A DNA stretch of 64,000 bases from JAHJQZ01 sp963667595 (GTDB lineage: Bacteria > Pseudomonadota > Alphaproteobacteria > Rhizobiales > Devosiaceae): assembly GCA_963667595.2 (NCBI GenBank), contig CAXXWD010000002.1, forward strand, positions 62,001-126,000, in the 5' to 3' direction. Shown here piece after piece: positions 17,973 through 26,915 of the stretch. A program made the position numbers and the translations under genes. A model generated the notes under the pieces. It was not told where the DNA came from. It ran no database searches and was given only the letters and a program-made list of their open reading frames with translations. Position 1 is the first letter of the stretch. Each line of letters opens with the position of its first letter.

Positions 17973-18374
17973 TTACGCCGAAATACGCTCGTGGGTGGTT
18001 TTTTCCACACCCTCGAGATAGCCGAGCGCGGCCTTGGCCTTGGCGACGAGAACGCCGAAAGCCTCGGGTTCGCGGATCGCCAGATCCGAGAGAACCTTAC
18101 GGTCGACGGCGATCTCGGCCTTGCCGAGGCCGTCGATAAATCGACCATAAGTCAGACCGTGATCACGCACGGCTGCGTTGATGCGCTGGATCCACAGGGC
18201 GCGGAAATTACGCTTCTTGGCGCGGCGGTCGCGATAGGCGTACTGGCCGGCCTTGTCCACCGCCGCCTTGGCGGTGCGGATCGTTGACTTGCGGCGGCCG
18301 TAATAACCTTCGGCTGCCTTGAGGGTCTTCTTGTGACGGGCGTGATTGGTAACGCCCCGTTTGACGCGAGCCAT
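17973..18374 (-). CDS. rplT: Ribosomal protein bL20
   Basis: 133 residues beginning MARVKRGVTNHARHKKTLK. The whole length matches bL20, including the basic N-terminal extension and RRAKKRNFRALWIQRINAAVR. It organises 23S rRNA early in 50S assembly and autoregulates its operon in many bacteria. It lies 21 bp after rpmI. infC, which often precedes this pair, is not here. Confidence 0.98.
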   Translation of the reverse strand: MARVKRGVTNHARHKKTLKAAEGYYGRRKSTIRTAKAAVDKAGQYAYRDRRAKKRNFRALWIQRINAAVRDHGLTYGRFIDGLGKAEIAVDRKVLSDLAIREPEAFGVLVAKAKAALGYLEGVEKTTHERISA

Positions 18375-18395
18375 GTGCTTGCTCCTTTCGCGGCG

Positions 18396-18596
18396 TTAGC
18401 GGTTGTAGGGCATCCAGCCCTTGATGAGATTGGAATCGCCCTCGGCGAGCACCTTGGTGCCGCGATTGGTGCGGATGTACTTGGCGTTGTGGTTGATCAG
18501 GCGATGACGCTTGCCGGCGACGCCGGCCTTGATCTTGCCCGACGCCGTCATCTTGAAGCGCTTCTTGGCGCCCGACTTCGTCTTCATCTTCGGCAT
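18396..18596 (-). CDS. rpmI: Ribosomal protein bL35
   Basis: 66 residues from MPKMKTKSGAKKRFKMTASG to WMPYNR, the standard bL35 sequence. It is the first gene of the rpmI-rplT-pheS run. AAAGGAAA lies just upstream as ribosome binding site. A GC-rich leader follows the probable promoter around 18.7 kb. Confidence 0.98.
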   Translation of the reverse strand: MPKMKTKSGAKKRFKMTASGKIKAGVAGKRHRLINHNAKYIRTNRGTKVLAEGDSNLIKGWMPYNR

Positions 18597-18815
18597 TTTG
18601 CGTTTCCTTTTATCCCCGAAGGGAGGTGCATTCTGGGCCCGCACGGCATGCCTACTGGCCGGCGCGCCCGGTTCGAAGCCGGGGTTATAGGAGCGCGCGA
18701 CTGAAAGCGCAAGTCGGCGCTCCGGCATTTTGGCGCTTTGAAATCGATTGCATTGACTTGTTGACGCCGCGAACTAGTCTGGTGGAGGCCGGTTCGCCGA
18801 TACGAGGACAGGGTA

Positions 18816-19607
18816 TTGAGCGACATGATGGATTTCGATACCGATCTGACGCTGTCTTCCGGTCAGTTCCGCTCGCTGATGGAATTCAGCGAAATTGTCA
18901 TGCAGGCGCCCACCTACGCGGATCTCTTCGCCGGCGGCCAGCGTTTTTTCGAGTCCATCGGCGCGACAGCGATAAGCTGCGGCATGTTCGAGCAAAGGAG
19001 CAATTTCCTGATCGGCGCGTCGAGCAATTTGGACGAGTCCTGGCTGGAACAATATGTGGCACAAGATCTGGTCGAGATCGATCCGGTCGTGACGCATTGC
19101 GAGCACAAAGAAGGGCCCGGTGCCCTCGGCTGGGGCGATCCCTCCCGCGTTCCGGATCGACCGGAATCGATGAAGGTTCTGCAATGCGCGGCCGAGGCCG
19201 GCTATCCGAATGTGGTGGTGGTTCCCGTCAAGCCCAAGGATCAGGCCTACACCTCGGCAGTCGTCTTTTTCAACGATATGGCCGATGGCCAGGCGCAGCA
19301 GTTCGTCAGGGAAAACGGTGGCTTGATCGTTCTGTCCGGAAACCTGATGGGCCTCAGAGCCGTGCAATTGTTCCGGCAGGGCGAGGAGGACGAGAGCTGG
19401 CAACCCCTAAAGCGTTCCGTTCTGTCGCCGCGCGAAACCGAAGTGCTCAAGTGGCTGGCGAAGGGGCTCCGTACGGATCAGATCGCATTTCAGATGAATC
19501 TGAAACCGGTTACCATTCACATGCATCTGACCTCGGCACGGCGCAAGCTCGGCGCCCGCACGCGGGAACAGCTTATGGCGATGGCAGCGATATGCGGTCT
19601 TTTGTGA
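18816..19607 (+). CDS. LuxR-type quorum-sensing regulator with autoinducer-binding domain, no adjacent luxI
   Basis: 263 residues from a TTG with GAGG eight bases upstream; an ATG at 18825 is the alternative. The N-terminal domain keeps the TraR ligand set with TraR spacing: Trp-x3-Tyr (ESWLEQY), Asp-Pro nine residues later (EIDPV), and a Trp in ALGWGD. The C-terminal LuxR helix-turn-helix is LSPRETEVLKWLAKGLRTDQIA to LTSARRKLGARTREQ. It should respond to an acyl-homoserine lactone. No synthase is in the window, so it is a solo here. Confidence 0.85.
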   Translation: MSDMMDFDTDLTLSSGQFRSLMEFSEIVMQAPTYADLFAGGQRFFESIGATAISCGMFEQRSNFLIGASSNLDESWLEQYVAQDLVEIDPVVTHCEHKEGPGALGWGDPSRVPDRPESMKVLQCAAEAGYPNVVVVPVKPKDQAYTSAVVFFNDMADGQAQQFVRENGGLIVLSGNLMGLRAVQLFRQGEEDESWQPLKRSVLSPRETEVLKWLAKGLRTDQIAFQMNLKPVTIHMHLTSARRKLGARTREQLMAMAAICGLL

Positions 19608-19814
19608 GCGGTACCTATTAAAATTGATAGATGGCGTAATCGGATTGGAACTCCTTTAATTAAGAGGATACTAATGAGCTACTTAGAGCCATTTTAAGGG
19701 ACGCCAGCTTACGTTCGGGCAATACGGCGAATCTTCTTATTTCAGGATATATTGGACCGGGGCCGCGTAATGCAGCCCCGGTTCGTATTTGGGGATCGGT
19801 TGTAAGGCAGGTAA

Positions 19815-19848
19815 AAAGGCCCGCGCCACCCCGATGGCGCGGGCCAGT
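19815..19848 (-). terminator. Strong terminator downstream of the rhodanese fragment and chemoreceptor
   Basis: Eleven-base arms GGCCCGCGCCA and TGGCGCGGGCC followed on the minus strand by TTTTT. It is part of the duplicated block (19815-20040 and 22391-22614). Confidence 0.8.
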
Positions 19849-19863
19849 TCTGGGCTTGAGCCG

Positions 19864-20040
19864 CTAACGGGAGTTAGCGCTCCATATGGCCCCTCCGGCC
19901 TGAGCCCAGGCACCGATGCCGCCCCGGAGATTGGCGACATTTGTATATCCAGGAGAAACGAGCTGCTGGCAGGCGACGCTCGAGCGCGCACCCGAAACGC
20001 ACACGACGATGATCCGCTTGCCGGACTCGACGCTCGGCAG
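19864..20040 (-). pseudogene. Truncated rhodanese fragment (3' part duplicated)
   Basis: Encodes residues about 73 to the end of the rhodanese at 22450-22833, including the active-site loop VCVSGARSS with its cysteine. The N-terminal half is missing. The end is altered to GGAIWSANSR by a two-base insertion. No start codon or ribosome binding site fits, so it is a dead partial copy left by a segmental duplication. Confidence 0.85.
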
Positions 20041-20123
20041 GGAGCCGGACAAGAGCCAAGAGGCCGGAGCGCAAGTGTTGCGCCCCGGCCTGATCGGTTG
20101 TCCCATGGATGTCCGGCGTGGTG

Positions 20124-22034
20124 TCAGGCCGCCGCGGCATGCTGGTGATAGGTGGTACTCAGCGTGAACACGTCGACGATGGTGTCGAGTTCGGATGCCT
20201 GGGATTCGGTCTGCTCGATGGCGGCATTGGTTTCTTCCACCAGCGCCGCATTGTGCTGGGTCATCTCATCCATCTGGCGGACGGCGGTGTTGACCTCGTC
20301 GATCGAAGAGGCCTGTTCCCGGCTGTCACGGGCAATCTCTTCCATCTGCTTGGCGTTGGTCTTGACCGCCTCGAGAATGGCCGAGAGCTTCTCGGTCGCC
20401 GAGGCCACCAGCTTGGTGCCACCCGCGACTTCCTCGCCCGATTGTTCGATGAGAACCTTGACCTCGGAAGACGCCTCCGCCGAAGACTGTGCCAGACGCC
20501 TGACTTCGACGGCGACCACGGCGAAGCCCTTGCCCGCTTCGCCGGCACGTGCTGCCTCGACCGAGGCGTTGAGCGCCAGCAGGTTGGTCTGGAAGGCAAT
20601 GTCTTCCATCAGTCCAACGATATTGGAGATCTTGGCAGAAGAGGCCGAGATCCGTTCCATCGCCTGGTTGGCCTGACTCATCACCTCGCCGCCTTCCTCG
20701 GCAGTCCGCGAGGCGTTGCGGGCCTGCTCGCTGGCGGAACCGGCACGCTTGGCATTGTCCATAACGGTATGGGCCAGCTGTTCCATGGCCGCTGAGGTTT
20801 CCTCGATGGTCGCCGCCTGCTTGGTGGTGCGTTCGGAAAGGTCGTTGGCGCCCGACAGGATCTCGCCCGTCGCGACCTTGAGGCCGCGCGAGGTCTCCTT
20901 GATCTGCCCGACGACCTCGGTCAGCTTGTCGGCAACCTCGTTGGTATTGGTCTTCAGCTGGTCGAAGGCACCCTGATACTCTCCGTTGACGCGACGGGTC
21001 AGGTCGGTATTGGCAAGGGCGGCAAGTACCCGGCCGGTCTCGCCGATACCACGATCCACCGTATCGATCAGATCGTTGACGCTCCGCGCCAGGGCGTTCA
21101 GCTCGACATCGGGGAACTCGGTCTCAACCCGCTTGCTGAAGTCGCCCGAGATGGTGGCATCCACGACTGCGCCGAACTCGTGCTGCAATTGCTGCATCAT
21201 CACGGCGCGCTCTTTCACACGACGCTCTTCGGCTTCGGCTTCGGCCGCGGTCATCTGTTTGACCTTATGACCGTTTTCCTTGAAGACTTCGACGGCACGC
21301 GCCATCTCGCCGATTTCGTCCTTGCGTCCCGCGCCAATGATCTCGGTGTCCAGATCGCCTTCAGCGAGCTGTTTCATATTGCTGGTGATCTGGGCGATCG
21401 GCTTGGTCAACGAACGCGCCAGCGGAACAGCGACGCCAATCAGCAGCAGTAGCGCTCCACCGAGCCAGCCGAAGGACTTGAGCATTTCGGTTTGGAACGT
21501 CGCCTCCAGATCATCGATATAAACGCCCGTGGAGACGATCCAGCCCCAAGGCTTGAACTCCTGAGAATAGGCAAGCTTGGGAATATCCCGCTCCTCGCCC
21601 AGACGATTTGTCGAGTATTGGGTGAACCCACCGCCGTTGGTGCCGTTTGCGATCATTTCACGAACATTGTAGGCGCCGCTCGGATCCTGGTTGTCCCACG
21701 CGCTCACGCCTTCCTTGGCCGGATCCGCGTGCATGATGCGCAAGCCCTGGTGATCGTACATGAACAGGTAGTCATTGTTGCCGAAGCGCATGAACCGCGT
21801 CGCGTCGCGCGCGCCCTTCTGAGCCTGTTCAACGCTCATCTCGCCATTCTGGCTGAGCTTTTCAAAGCCAGCAATGATGGCGATCGCCGAGTCGACTTGA
21901 GATTTGATCATGTCTTCGCGGTCGGCCCACAAGCGATCATGCAACCCGGCAAGCTGCACGCCCATAGCGATGACAAGAGCCGCGATGGAAACCGCGATCA
22001 AGGTAAAAAGTTTGAGAGGAATTGTGAAGCGCAT
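20124..22034 (-). CDS. Methyl-accepting chemotaxis protein with periplasmic cache domain
   Basis: 636 residues from MRFTIPLKLF, with GGAGG eight bases upstream. TM1 is at ~9-30, and a single-cache ligand domain with FGNNDYLFMYDHQG and KLAYSQEFKPWGWIVSTGVY spans ~35-180. TM2 is at ~185-207, followed by HAMP and a signalling domain whose hairpin tip is the canonical AFQTNLLALNASVEAARAGE. Such caches often bind small carboxylates. It sits inside what would otherwise be the tail of the BigR cassette, flanked by direct repeats of rhodanese DNA. Confidence 0.93.
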   Translation of the reverse strand: MRFTIPLKLFTLIAVSIAALVIAMGVQLAGLHDRLWADREDMIKSQVDSAIAIIAGFEKLSQNGEMSVEQAQKGARDATRFMRFGNNDYLFMYDHQGLRIMHADPAKEGVSAWDNQDPSGAYNVREMIANGTNGGGFTQYSTNRLGEERDIPKLAYSQEFKPWGWIVSTGVYIDDLEATFQTEMLKSFGWLGGALLLLIGVAVPLARSLTKPIAQITSNMKQLAEGDLDTEIIGAGRKDEIGEMARAVEVFKENGHKVKQMTAAEAEAEERRVKERAVMMQQLQHEFGAVVDATISGDFSKRVETEFPDVELNALARSVNDLIDTVDRGIGETGRVLAALANTDLTRRVNGEYQGAFDQLKTNTNEVADKLTEVVGQIKETSRGLKVATGEILSGANDLSERTTKQAATIEETSAAMEQLAHTVMDNAKRAGSASEQARNASRTAEEGGEVMSQANQAMERISASSAKISNIVGLMEDIAFQTNLLALNASVEAARAGEAGKGFAVVAVEVRRLAQSSAEASSEVKVLIEQSGEEVAGGTKLVASATEKLSAILEAVKTNAKQMEEIARDSREQASSIDEVNTAVRQMDEMTQHNAALVEETNAAIEQTESQASELDTIVDVFTLSTTYHQHAAAA

Positions 22035-22449
22035 GACACCAGCCTCCAGTGGCGGTTACATAATTTGCACGGCTCTGATGCCTGACGCAGGAGCTCAGGT
22101 CGGCAGGCTCTTACGTCGAAGGTCGACGCGACAAATGTCCACGTACAGGCAAAGGACGCGTTGAGTTAAGTACAGATAATGTATTAATTCCCGGCTAAGC
22201 GTTCGGAAAGACCTGGGTCCCTGAGCTGGAGGCTATTAGCGGGGCATCGACGGCTCGGACGAAATGATGACGGCATTGGAGGCGATCTGTTCCAGTCGGA
22301 TGACGCTGGATTTGCCGCTCATCGGAGGGTCTGTCGGTTCACGATCATGAGCTGTCCGGACGGAATGAACCGCGGTCTTGCGGGCATATGAAAGGCCCGC
22401 GCCACCCCGATGGCGCGGGCCGGTTCTGGGCTTGAGCAGCTAACGGGAG
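22035..22449. other. Intergenic stretch upstream of the chemoreceptor
   Basis: Holds the chemoreceptor promoter region (an AT-rich tract near 22165-22195), the rhodanese terminator at 22391-22420 and a small hairpin GCTAAC/GTTAGC overlapping the rhodanese stop codon. No gene is seen. Confidence 0.5.
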
Positions 22450-22614
22450 TTAGCGCTCCATGGCCCCCCCGGCCTGAGCCCAGGCACCGATGCCGCCCCG
22501 GAGATTGGCGACATTTGTGTATCCAAGAGAAACGAGTTGCTGGCAGGCGACGCTCGAGCGCGCACCCGAGGCACACACGACGATGATCCGCTTGCCGGAC
22601 TCGACGCTCGGCAG
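22391..22614. repeat. Direct repeat, copy 2: 3' end of the intact rhodanese gene plus terminator
   Basis: The parental copy of the block found again at 19815-20040. It contains codons for the last ~55 residues of the rhodanese and the hairpin GGCCCGCGCCA/TGGCGCGGGCC (22394-22421). Confidence 0.9.
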
Positions 22615-22833
22615 CGAACCCGAACCATCGGGCTTGGCGTGGCGGGCGAATTCCGGAAGCGGCGCGCGGATGGCGCCCTTGATGGTGCCGGACATCTGCA
22701 TCTCGCCAAGGCCGCGCACGTCGATGAAGACGGTATCCTTTTCACCGAAAAACTGCACGGCAGAATTGCCGGTGATCGTCTGGATCTGCGTGCCGGTGGC
22801 GGGGCCGCCCATGAGAGACTGAAGGAAGCTCAT
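22450..22833 (-). CDS. Single-domain rhodanese (sulfurtransferase)
   Basis: 127 residues from MSFLQSLMGG, with AGGAA upstream. The rhodanese fold shows VFIDVRGLGEM, and the active-site loop is VVCASGARSS (Cys-x2-Gly-x-Arg). The ending NLRGGIGAWAQAGGAMER is normal. It should carry a persulfide on the cysteine and exchange sulfur with thiols, cyanide or sulfite. It lies 64 bp after the metallo-beta-lactamase hydrolase and is presumably co-transcribed under BigR. Confidence 0.9.
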   Translation of the reverse strand: MSFLQSLMGGPATGTQIQTITGNSAVQFFGEKDTVFIDVRGLGEMQMSGTIKGAIRAPLPEFARHAKPDGSGSLPSVESGKRIIVVCASGARSSVACQQLVSLGYTNVANLRGGIGAWAQAGGAMER

Positions 22834-22897
22834 TTTGGTTTTTCCTGATATATGCGAATGCGTAACGGGACCGGTTTCGGTCGGACAGTGAAACGGG

Positions 22898-23785
22898 TCA
22901 GGCGGCCAGGATGCTTTCGGCACCCTGTTTGGCCTTGACCGGCACCACGAGGTAGTGAACGCCGTTCTGTTCGGCCTTGGGGAAGCGCCCCGCACGGATG
23001 TTGACCTGGATCGAAGGCAGCAGCAGCACCGGAGCGGCCAGCGTCGCATCGCGCGTTTCGCGCATGTCGACGAAAGCGTCTTCGGTCACGCCGTCCTTCA
23101 AATGGACGTTCTGCTTTTCCTCGGCGACCGTGGTTTCCCAGGCATACTCGTCGCGGCCCGGCGCCTTGTAGTCGTGGCACATGAACAGGCGCGTTTCGTC
23201 CGGCAGGGTCAAAAGCTTCTGGATCGAGGCGTAGAGCTGGTGGGCGTCGCCGCCGGGGAAATCGGCACGGGCGGTGCCGTAATCCGGCATGAAGATCGTG
23301 TCGCCCACAAAGACCGCATCATCGATCTTGTAGGAAATATCGGCCGGCGTGTGACCGGGGGTATGGATGATCTCGCCGTTGAGCTTGCCGATCCTGAAGG
23401 TTTCGCCATCGGTGAACAGGTGATCGAAATCCGACCCGTCGGTTTTCAAATCGGTGGCGTTGAACACCGGACGGAAGATCGTCTGCACTTTGGTGATGTT
23501 CTCGCCGATGCCGATCCTGGCACCGACGCGGGCCTTGAAGAACGGGGCGCCGGAAAGATGATCGGCATGGGCATGGGTTTCGAGTGCCCAGGTGATGGTG
23601 TAACCCTGTTCCTCGGCGCGGGCGAGAATCTTCTCGCACGAACGCGTGTCGACGGTGCCGGCCTTGTGGTCGTAGTCGAGCACGGGGTCGATCACGGCGG
23701 CCTCGCCCGTCTCGGGGTCGGCAACCAGATAGGAGATCGTAAAGGTGGGCTGGTCGAAGAAGGCTTCGATGACGGGTTTGGACAT
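22898..23785 (-). CDS. Metallo-beta-lactamase hydrolase of the BigR cassette (Blh, persulfide dioxygenase-like)
   Basis: 295 residues from MSKPVIEAFFDQPTFTISYLV. The metal motif is ETHAHADHLSGAPFF, further ligands are HTPGHTPADIS and GDTIFMPD, and FPGGDAHQLYASIQKLL is typical of ETHE1/Blh proteins. In Xylella and Agrobacterium the orthologue, with BigR, oxidises glutathione persulfide and detoxifies hydrogen sulfide. It is divergent from bigR with a shared 98-bp promoter, and the rhodanese follows in the same direction. Confidence 0.9.
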   Translation of the reverse strand: MSKPVIEAFFDQPTFTISYLVADPETGEAAVIDPVLDYDHKAGTVDTRSCEKILARAEEQGYTITWALETHAHADHLSGAPFFKARVGARIGIGENITKVQTIFRPVFNATDLKTDGSDFDHLFTDGETFRIGKLNGEIIHTPGHTPADISYKIDDAVFVGDTIFMPDYGTARADFPGGDAHQLYASIQKLLTLPDETRLFMCHDYKAPGRDEYAWETTVAEEKQNVHLKDGVTEDAFVDMRETRDATLAAPVLLLPSIQVNIRAGRFPKAEQNGVHYLVVPVKAKQGAESILAA

Positions 23786-23883
23786 ATCGCTGTCTCCGAA
23801 AGCGTATGGGTTTCGATGTCGTTGGTTGACCTATATATGAAAGTATGCTTATAAAGCAAGTGCTTTTTTAGTGGAGCGCTAAA
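23786..23883. promoter_or_regulatory. Divergent promoter/operator between blh and bigR
   Basis: AT-rich 98-bp region. CCTATATATGAAAGTATGC at 23830-23848 and the following TTATAAAG are candidates for the BigR box, since BigR sites are AT-rich imperfect palindromes over the -10 region. Repression here would be released when the regulator forms its intramolecular polysulfide link. Confidence 0.5.
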
Positions 23884-24210
23884 ATGCTATCCGAAAACAT
23901 CATCGAGCTCGAGGATCAGGCCGAAAACATGGGCCGGACTCTCAAGGCTCTGGGCAACGGCAAACGCCTAGTGATTCTGTGCAAGCTCATGCAGGCGGGA
24001 GAGATGAATGTCGGCACGCTGGCCGACACGCTCGGTCTCAGCCAGTCGGCGCTTTCCCAGCACCTTGCCAAGATGCGGGCCGAGGGACTGGTCGCCACCC
24101 GGCGCGACAGTCAGACCATCTGGTACCGTCTTGCCGATCCGCGCATCGAGGATCTCTTGGCTTCGCTTCACACCATCTACTGCACAAGCGATAAAAATGA
24201 GTTTTGCTGA
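23884..24210 (+). CDS. bigR: ArsR-family sulfide/persulfide-sensing repressor, BigR/SqrR type
   Basis: 108 residues. The winged helix-turn-helix is LADTLGLSQSALSQHLAKMRAEGLV, with the wing TRRDSQTIWYRLAD. Cysteines at about residues 33 (VILCKLM) and 100 (TIYC) sit at nearly the spacing of the two redox cysteines of BigR and SqrR that form a tetrasulfide bridge. A third cysteine ends the protein. Context (blh, rhodanese, TauE exporter) matches the bigR cassette. It overlaps the TauE gene by 14 bases. Confidence 0.9.
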   Translation: MLSENIIELEDQAENMGRTLKALGNGKRLVILCKLMQAGEMNVGTLADTLGLSQSALSQHLAKMRAEGLVATRRDSQTIWYRLADPRIEDLLASLHTIYCTSDKNEFC

Positions 24211-24985
24211 TCTTCTGACTCTTCTGTCCGGCACGATTGTCGGGCTGATCCTCGGTCTTATCGGTGGAGGCGGTTCGGTTCTGGCCGTGCCGCTTCTGGT
24301 CTATGTGGTCGGGGTCTCGCCCGCCCATGTCGCCCTTGGCACGTCCGCCCTCTCGGTTGCCCTGACAGCGCTGGTCAACCTCATCCCCCACGCCCGCGCC
24401 CACCGGGTGAAATGGCCCTGCGCCTTTGTCTTTGCCGTTTCCGGCATGATCGGCGCCTGGGCCGGTTCGAGCGTTGCCAAGACGATCGACGGCGACAAGC
24501 TCCTGGTGCTGTTCGGTCTTTTGATGCTGTTTATCGGCAGCACCATGCTGTTCGGCCGGTCGGGCAGCGACAATCCGGACGTCTACCTCAACTCCAAGAC
24601 CGCCCGCAAACTGTTGCCGCGTCTCATTCCGGCCGGTTTCGGGGTCGGGGTTCTTTCCGGGTTCTTCGGCATCGGCGGCGGCTTTCTCATCGTGCCCGGT
24701 CTGATGCTGGCGACAGGCATGCCGCTTGCCGCCGCCGCGGCGACCTCTCTGGTCTCGGTTTTCGCCTTCGGTGCGACGACCGCCGGTAATTACGCGCTTT
24801 CGGGATTGGTCGACTGGCGGCTGGCCGCTGTTTTCATCATCGGCGGCGCCCTTGGCGGCGTGCTCGGCGCCCAAGTCGGCAAATGGCTTGGCAAATCCAA
24901 GAACGCCCTCAGATATGTCTTCTCGGTCGTCGTTCTTGTCGTCGGCGTCTATGTCGTCTGGCGCGGCATGAGCGTGTTGCTGTAG
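24197..24985 (+). CDS. TauE/SafE-family sulfur-compound exporter
   Basis: 262 residues from MSFADLLTLLSGTIVGL. The two DUF81 repeats are visible: GLILGLIGGGGSVLAVPLLVY and GVLSGFFGIGGGFLIVPGLML, each with the glycine-rich Gly-x-Gly-Gly-Gly motif. There are about eight hydrophobic helices. In BigR cassettes this permease exports sulfite or other sulfur products. It starts inside the end of bigR, so the two are translationally linked. Confidence 0.9.
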   Translation: MSFADLLTLLSGTIVGLILGLIGGGGSVLAVPLLVYVVGVSPAHVALGTSALSVALTALVNLIPHARAHRVKWPCAFVFAVSGMIGAWAGSSVAKTIDGDKLLVLFGLLMLFIGSTMLFGRSGSDNPDVYLNSKTARKLLPRLIPAGFGVGVLSGFFGIGGGFLIVPGLMLATGMPLAAAAATSLVSVFAFGATTAGNYALSGLVDWRLAAVFIIGGALGGVLGAQVGKWLGKSKNALRYVFSVVVLVVGVYVVWRGMSVLL

Positions 24986-25109
24986 GGCGAGCCCATATCC
25001 GAGCCCCGGCGAAGGTCGGGGCCGGACATCGGTGTGTTCAACCAAATTGCGCCTCGGCCGCGTTCGGGCTACACCCTCGCCGAACCCACCTGCCTTTGAC
25101 CGGATCCGC

Positions 25110-26915
25110 ATGGCCGCCGAGATTCTCGCCCTCAAGGATATTCATCTCAGCTTCGGCACCACCCCGCTGCTCGAAGGCGTGGGGCTGTCGGTGCGGCCGG
25201 GCGCCCGCATCGCGCTGGTCGGGCGCAACGGGTCCGGCAAATCGACGCTTTTGAAGGTTGCCGCCGGCCTGATCGAGCCGGATGACGGCGAGGTCTTCGT
25301 TTCACCCGGCGCCACGCTCAGATATTTGCCGCAGGAACCGGATCTGACAGGGTTCAAAACGGTCCTCGATTATGTCGAAGCGGGCCTGACCGGCGGCGAT
25401 CCGCGTCACCGCGCCCAATATCTCATCGATCATCTGCTGCTCGACGGCGACAGGGATCCCGCGACCCTGTCCGGCGGCGAGACGCGCCGCGCCGCCCTGG
25501 CGCGAACGCTGGCGCCGGAACCCGACATCCTCCTGCTCGACGAGCCGACCAACCATCTCGACCTGCCGGCCATCGAATGGCTTCAGGCCGAACTGCAGTC
25601 CCTGCGCTCGGCTTTCGTGCTGATCAGTCACGACCGGCGGTTCCTGACCGATCTCAGCCAAGAGACCGTCTGGCTCGACCGTGGCGTGGCGCGCGAACTC
25701 AACGAGGGCTTCGCCGGGTTCGAAGTCTGGCGCGATGCCGTGCTGGATGACGAGGAAGCGGCGCGCCACAAGCTTGACCGCGAGATCGTGCGCGAAGAGC
25801 ACTGGGTGCGCTACGGCGTCACCGCACGGCGCAAGCGCAATGTCCGCCGCATGGCGGAGCTGGCCGAATTGCGGCAGAAACGGCGCGATGCACGCCAGGT
25901 GACCGGAAACGTCTCCCTGTCGGTTTCGGCGGGCCGGACGTCCGGGGCCATCGTCATCGATGCGGAAAAACTCGACAAGAGTTTCGGAGAACGGCCGATC
26001 GTCAAGAACGTCTCGGTGCGCGTGTTGCGCGGCGACCGGCTGGGCATTATCGGGCCGAACGGCGCGGGCAAGACGACGCTCGTCAAGCTTTTGACCGGTG
26101 CGCTCGCGCCCGACGCCGGTACGTTGAAGCTCGGCACCAATCTCGAAATGGCGGTGCTCGATCAGCGGCGCGACAGTCTCGATGCGCAGACGAGCCTCAA
26201 GGATGCCCTGACCGGCGGAAATTCCGACTGGATCGAGATCAACGGCGCCAAGCGCCATTTTGCGTCCTATATGAAGGATTTCCTGTTCGCGCCGGAACAG
26301 GCCGGAACGGCGGTCGGAAAGCTTTCGGGCGGCGAACGGGCGCGAATCGTCCTCGCCCGCGCGCTTTCCCTGCCTTCGAATCTTCTGGTGCTCGACGAAC
26401 CGACCAACGATCTCGATCTCGAAACGCTCGATCTGCTGCAGGAAATGGTTGCCGATTATGCCGGAACGGTCATCGTCGTAAGCCATGATCGTGACTTCCT
26501 CGACCGCGTGGCGACCTCGGTTCTGGTGTCAGAAGGCGACGGGCGTTGGATCGAGTATGCCGGCGGCTATTCCGACATGCTGGCCCAGCGCGGCGCCGGC
26601 GTTGCGGCACCCACGGCCCCGAAACCGGCGGCGGCCCCGCGTCGTACCACGCTGCCGCCGCCCGCCGTCGAAAAGAAGAAAAAGCTCTCCTTCAACCAGC
26701 AACACGCGCTCAAGACCTTGCCGGCAAGAATCGAGGCGCTTCAGGGAAGTCTTCAAAAGACCGAAGCCAGTCTGGCCGATCCCGGTTTGTTTGCGCGCGA
26801 TCCCGAGAGTTTCACCGCGCTGACGCGGCAGTTGGAAACACTTCGCTCCGAACTTGCCGCGGCCGAAGATCAATGGCTCGAACTGGAAATGCTGCGCGAG
26901 TCCATCGAAAGCTGA
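25110..26915 (+). CDS. ABC-F family ATPase (Uup-like)
   Basis: 601 residues from MAAEILALKDIHLSFG. There are two nucleotide-binding domains: Walker A GRNGSGKST and GPNGAGKTT, signatures LSGGETRRAA and LSGGERARIV, and Walker B LLLDEPTNHLDL and LVLDEPTNDLDL. There is no membrane domain. The linker is rich in Arg and Lys, and a C-terminal coiled coil (~530-600) follows a Pro/Ala spacer, as in Uup. ABC-F proteins act at the ribosomal E site or on DNA. It is monocistronic. Confidence 0.92.
   Translation: MAAEILALKDIHLSFGTTPLLEGVGLSVRPGARIALVGRNGSGKSTLLKVAAGLIEPDDGEVFVSPGATLRYLPQEPDLTGFKTVLDYVEAGLTGGDPRHRAQYLIDHLLLDGDRDPATLSGGETRRAALARTLAPEPDILLLDEPTNHLDLPAIEWLQAELQSLRSAFVLISHDRRFLTDLSQETVWLDRGVARELNEGFAGFEVWRDAVLDDEEAARHKLDREIVREEHWVRYGVTARRKRNVRRMAELAELRQKRRDARQVTGNVSLSVSAGRTSGAIVIDAEKLDKSFGERPIVKNVSVRVLRGDRLGIIGPNGAGKTTLVKLLTGALAPDAGTLKLGTNLEMAVLDQRRDSLDAQTSLKDALTGGNSDWIEINGAKRHFASYMKDFLFAPEQAGTAVGKLSGGERARIVLARALSLPSNLLVLDEPTNDLDLETLDLLQEMVADYAGTVIVVSHDRDFLDRVATSVLVSEGDGRWIEYAGGYSDMLAQRGAGVAAPTAPKPAAAPRRTTLPPPAVEKKKKLSFNQQHALKTLPARIEALQGSLQKTEASLADPGLFARDPESFTALTRQLETLRSELAAAEDQWLELEMLRESIES

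Larger units (their letters stand above)
19815..20040. repeat. Direct repeat, copy 1: duplicated 3' end of the rhodanese gene plus its terminator
   Basis: Matches 22391-22614 over about 225 bp, at more than 90% by eye. A two-base insertion near 19884 changes the reading frame of the last codons. Homology ends abruptly at both sides. The two copies are direct repeats flanking the chemoreceptor gene. Confidence 0.9.

Noticed and set aside
18667..18683. CCCGG TTCGAAG CCGGG, looks like a tRNA T-arm
   Set aside because: No acceptor stem, anticodon arm or D-arm at the right distances on either strand; it lies in the rpmI leader.
19815..22614. Interpretation of the chemoreceptor region as a composite transposon
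   Set aside because: The direct repeats are rhodanese DNA, with no transposase, terminal inverted repeats or target-site duplication visible.
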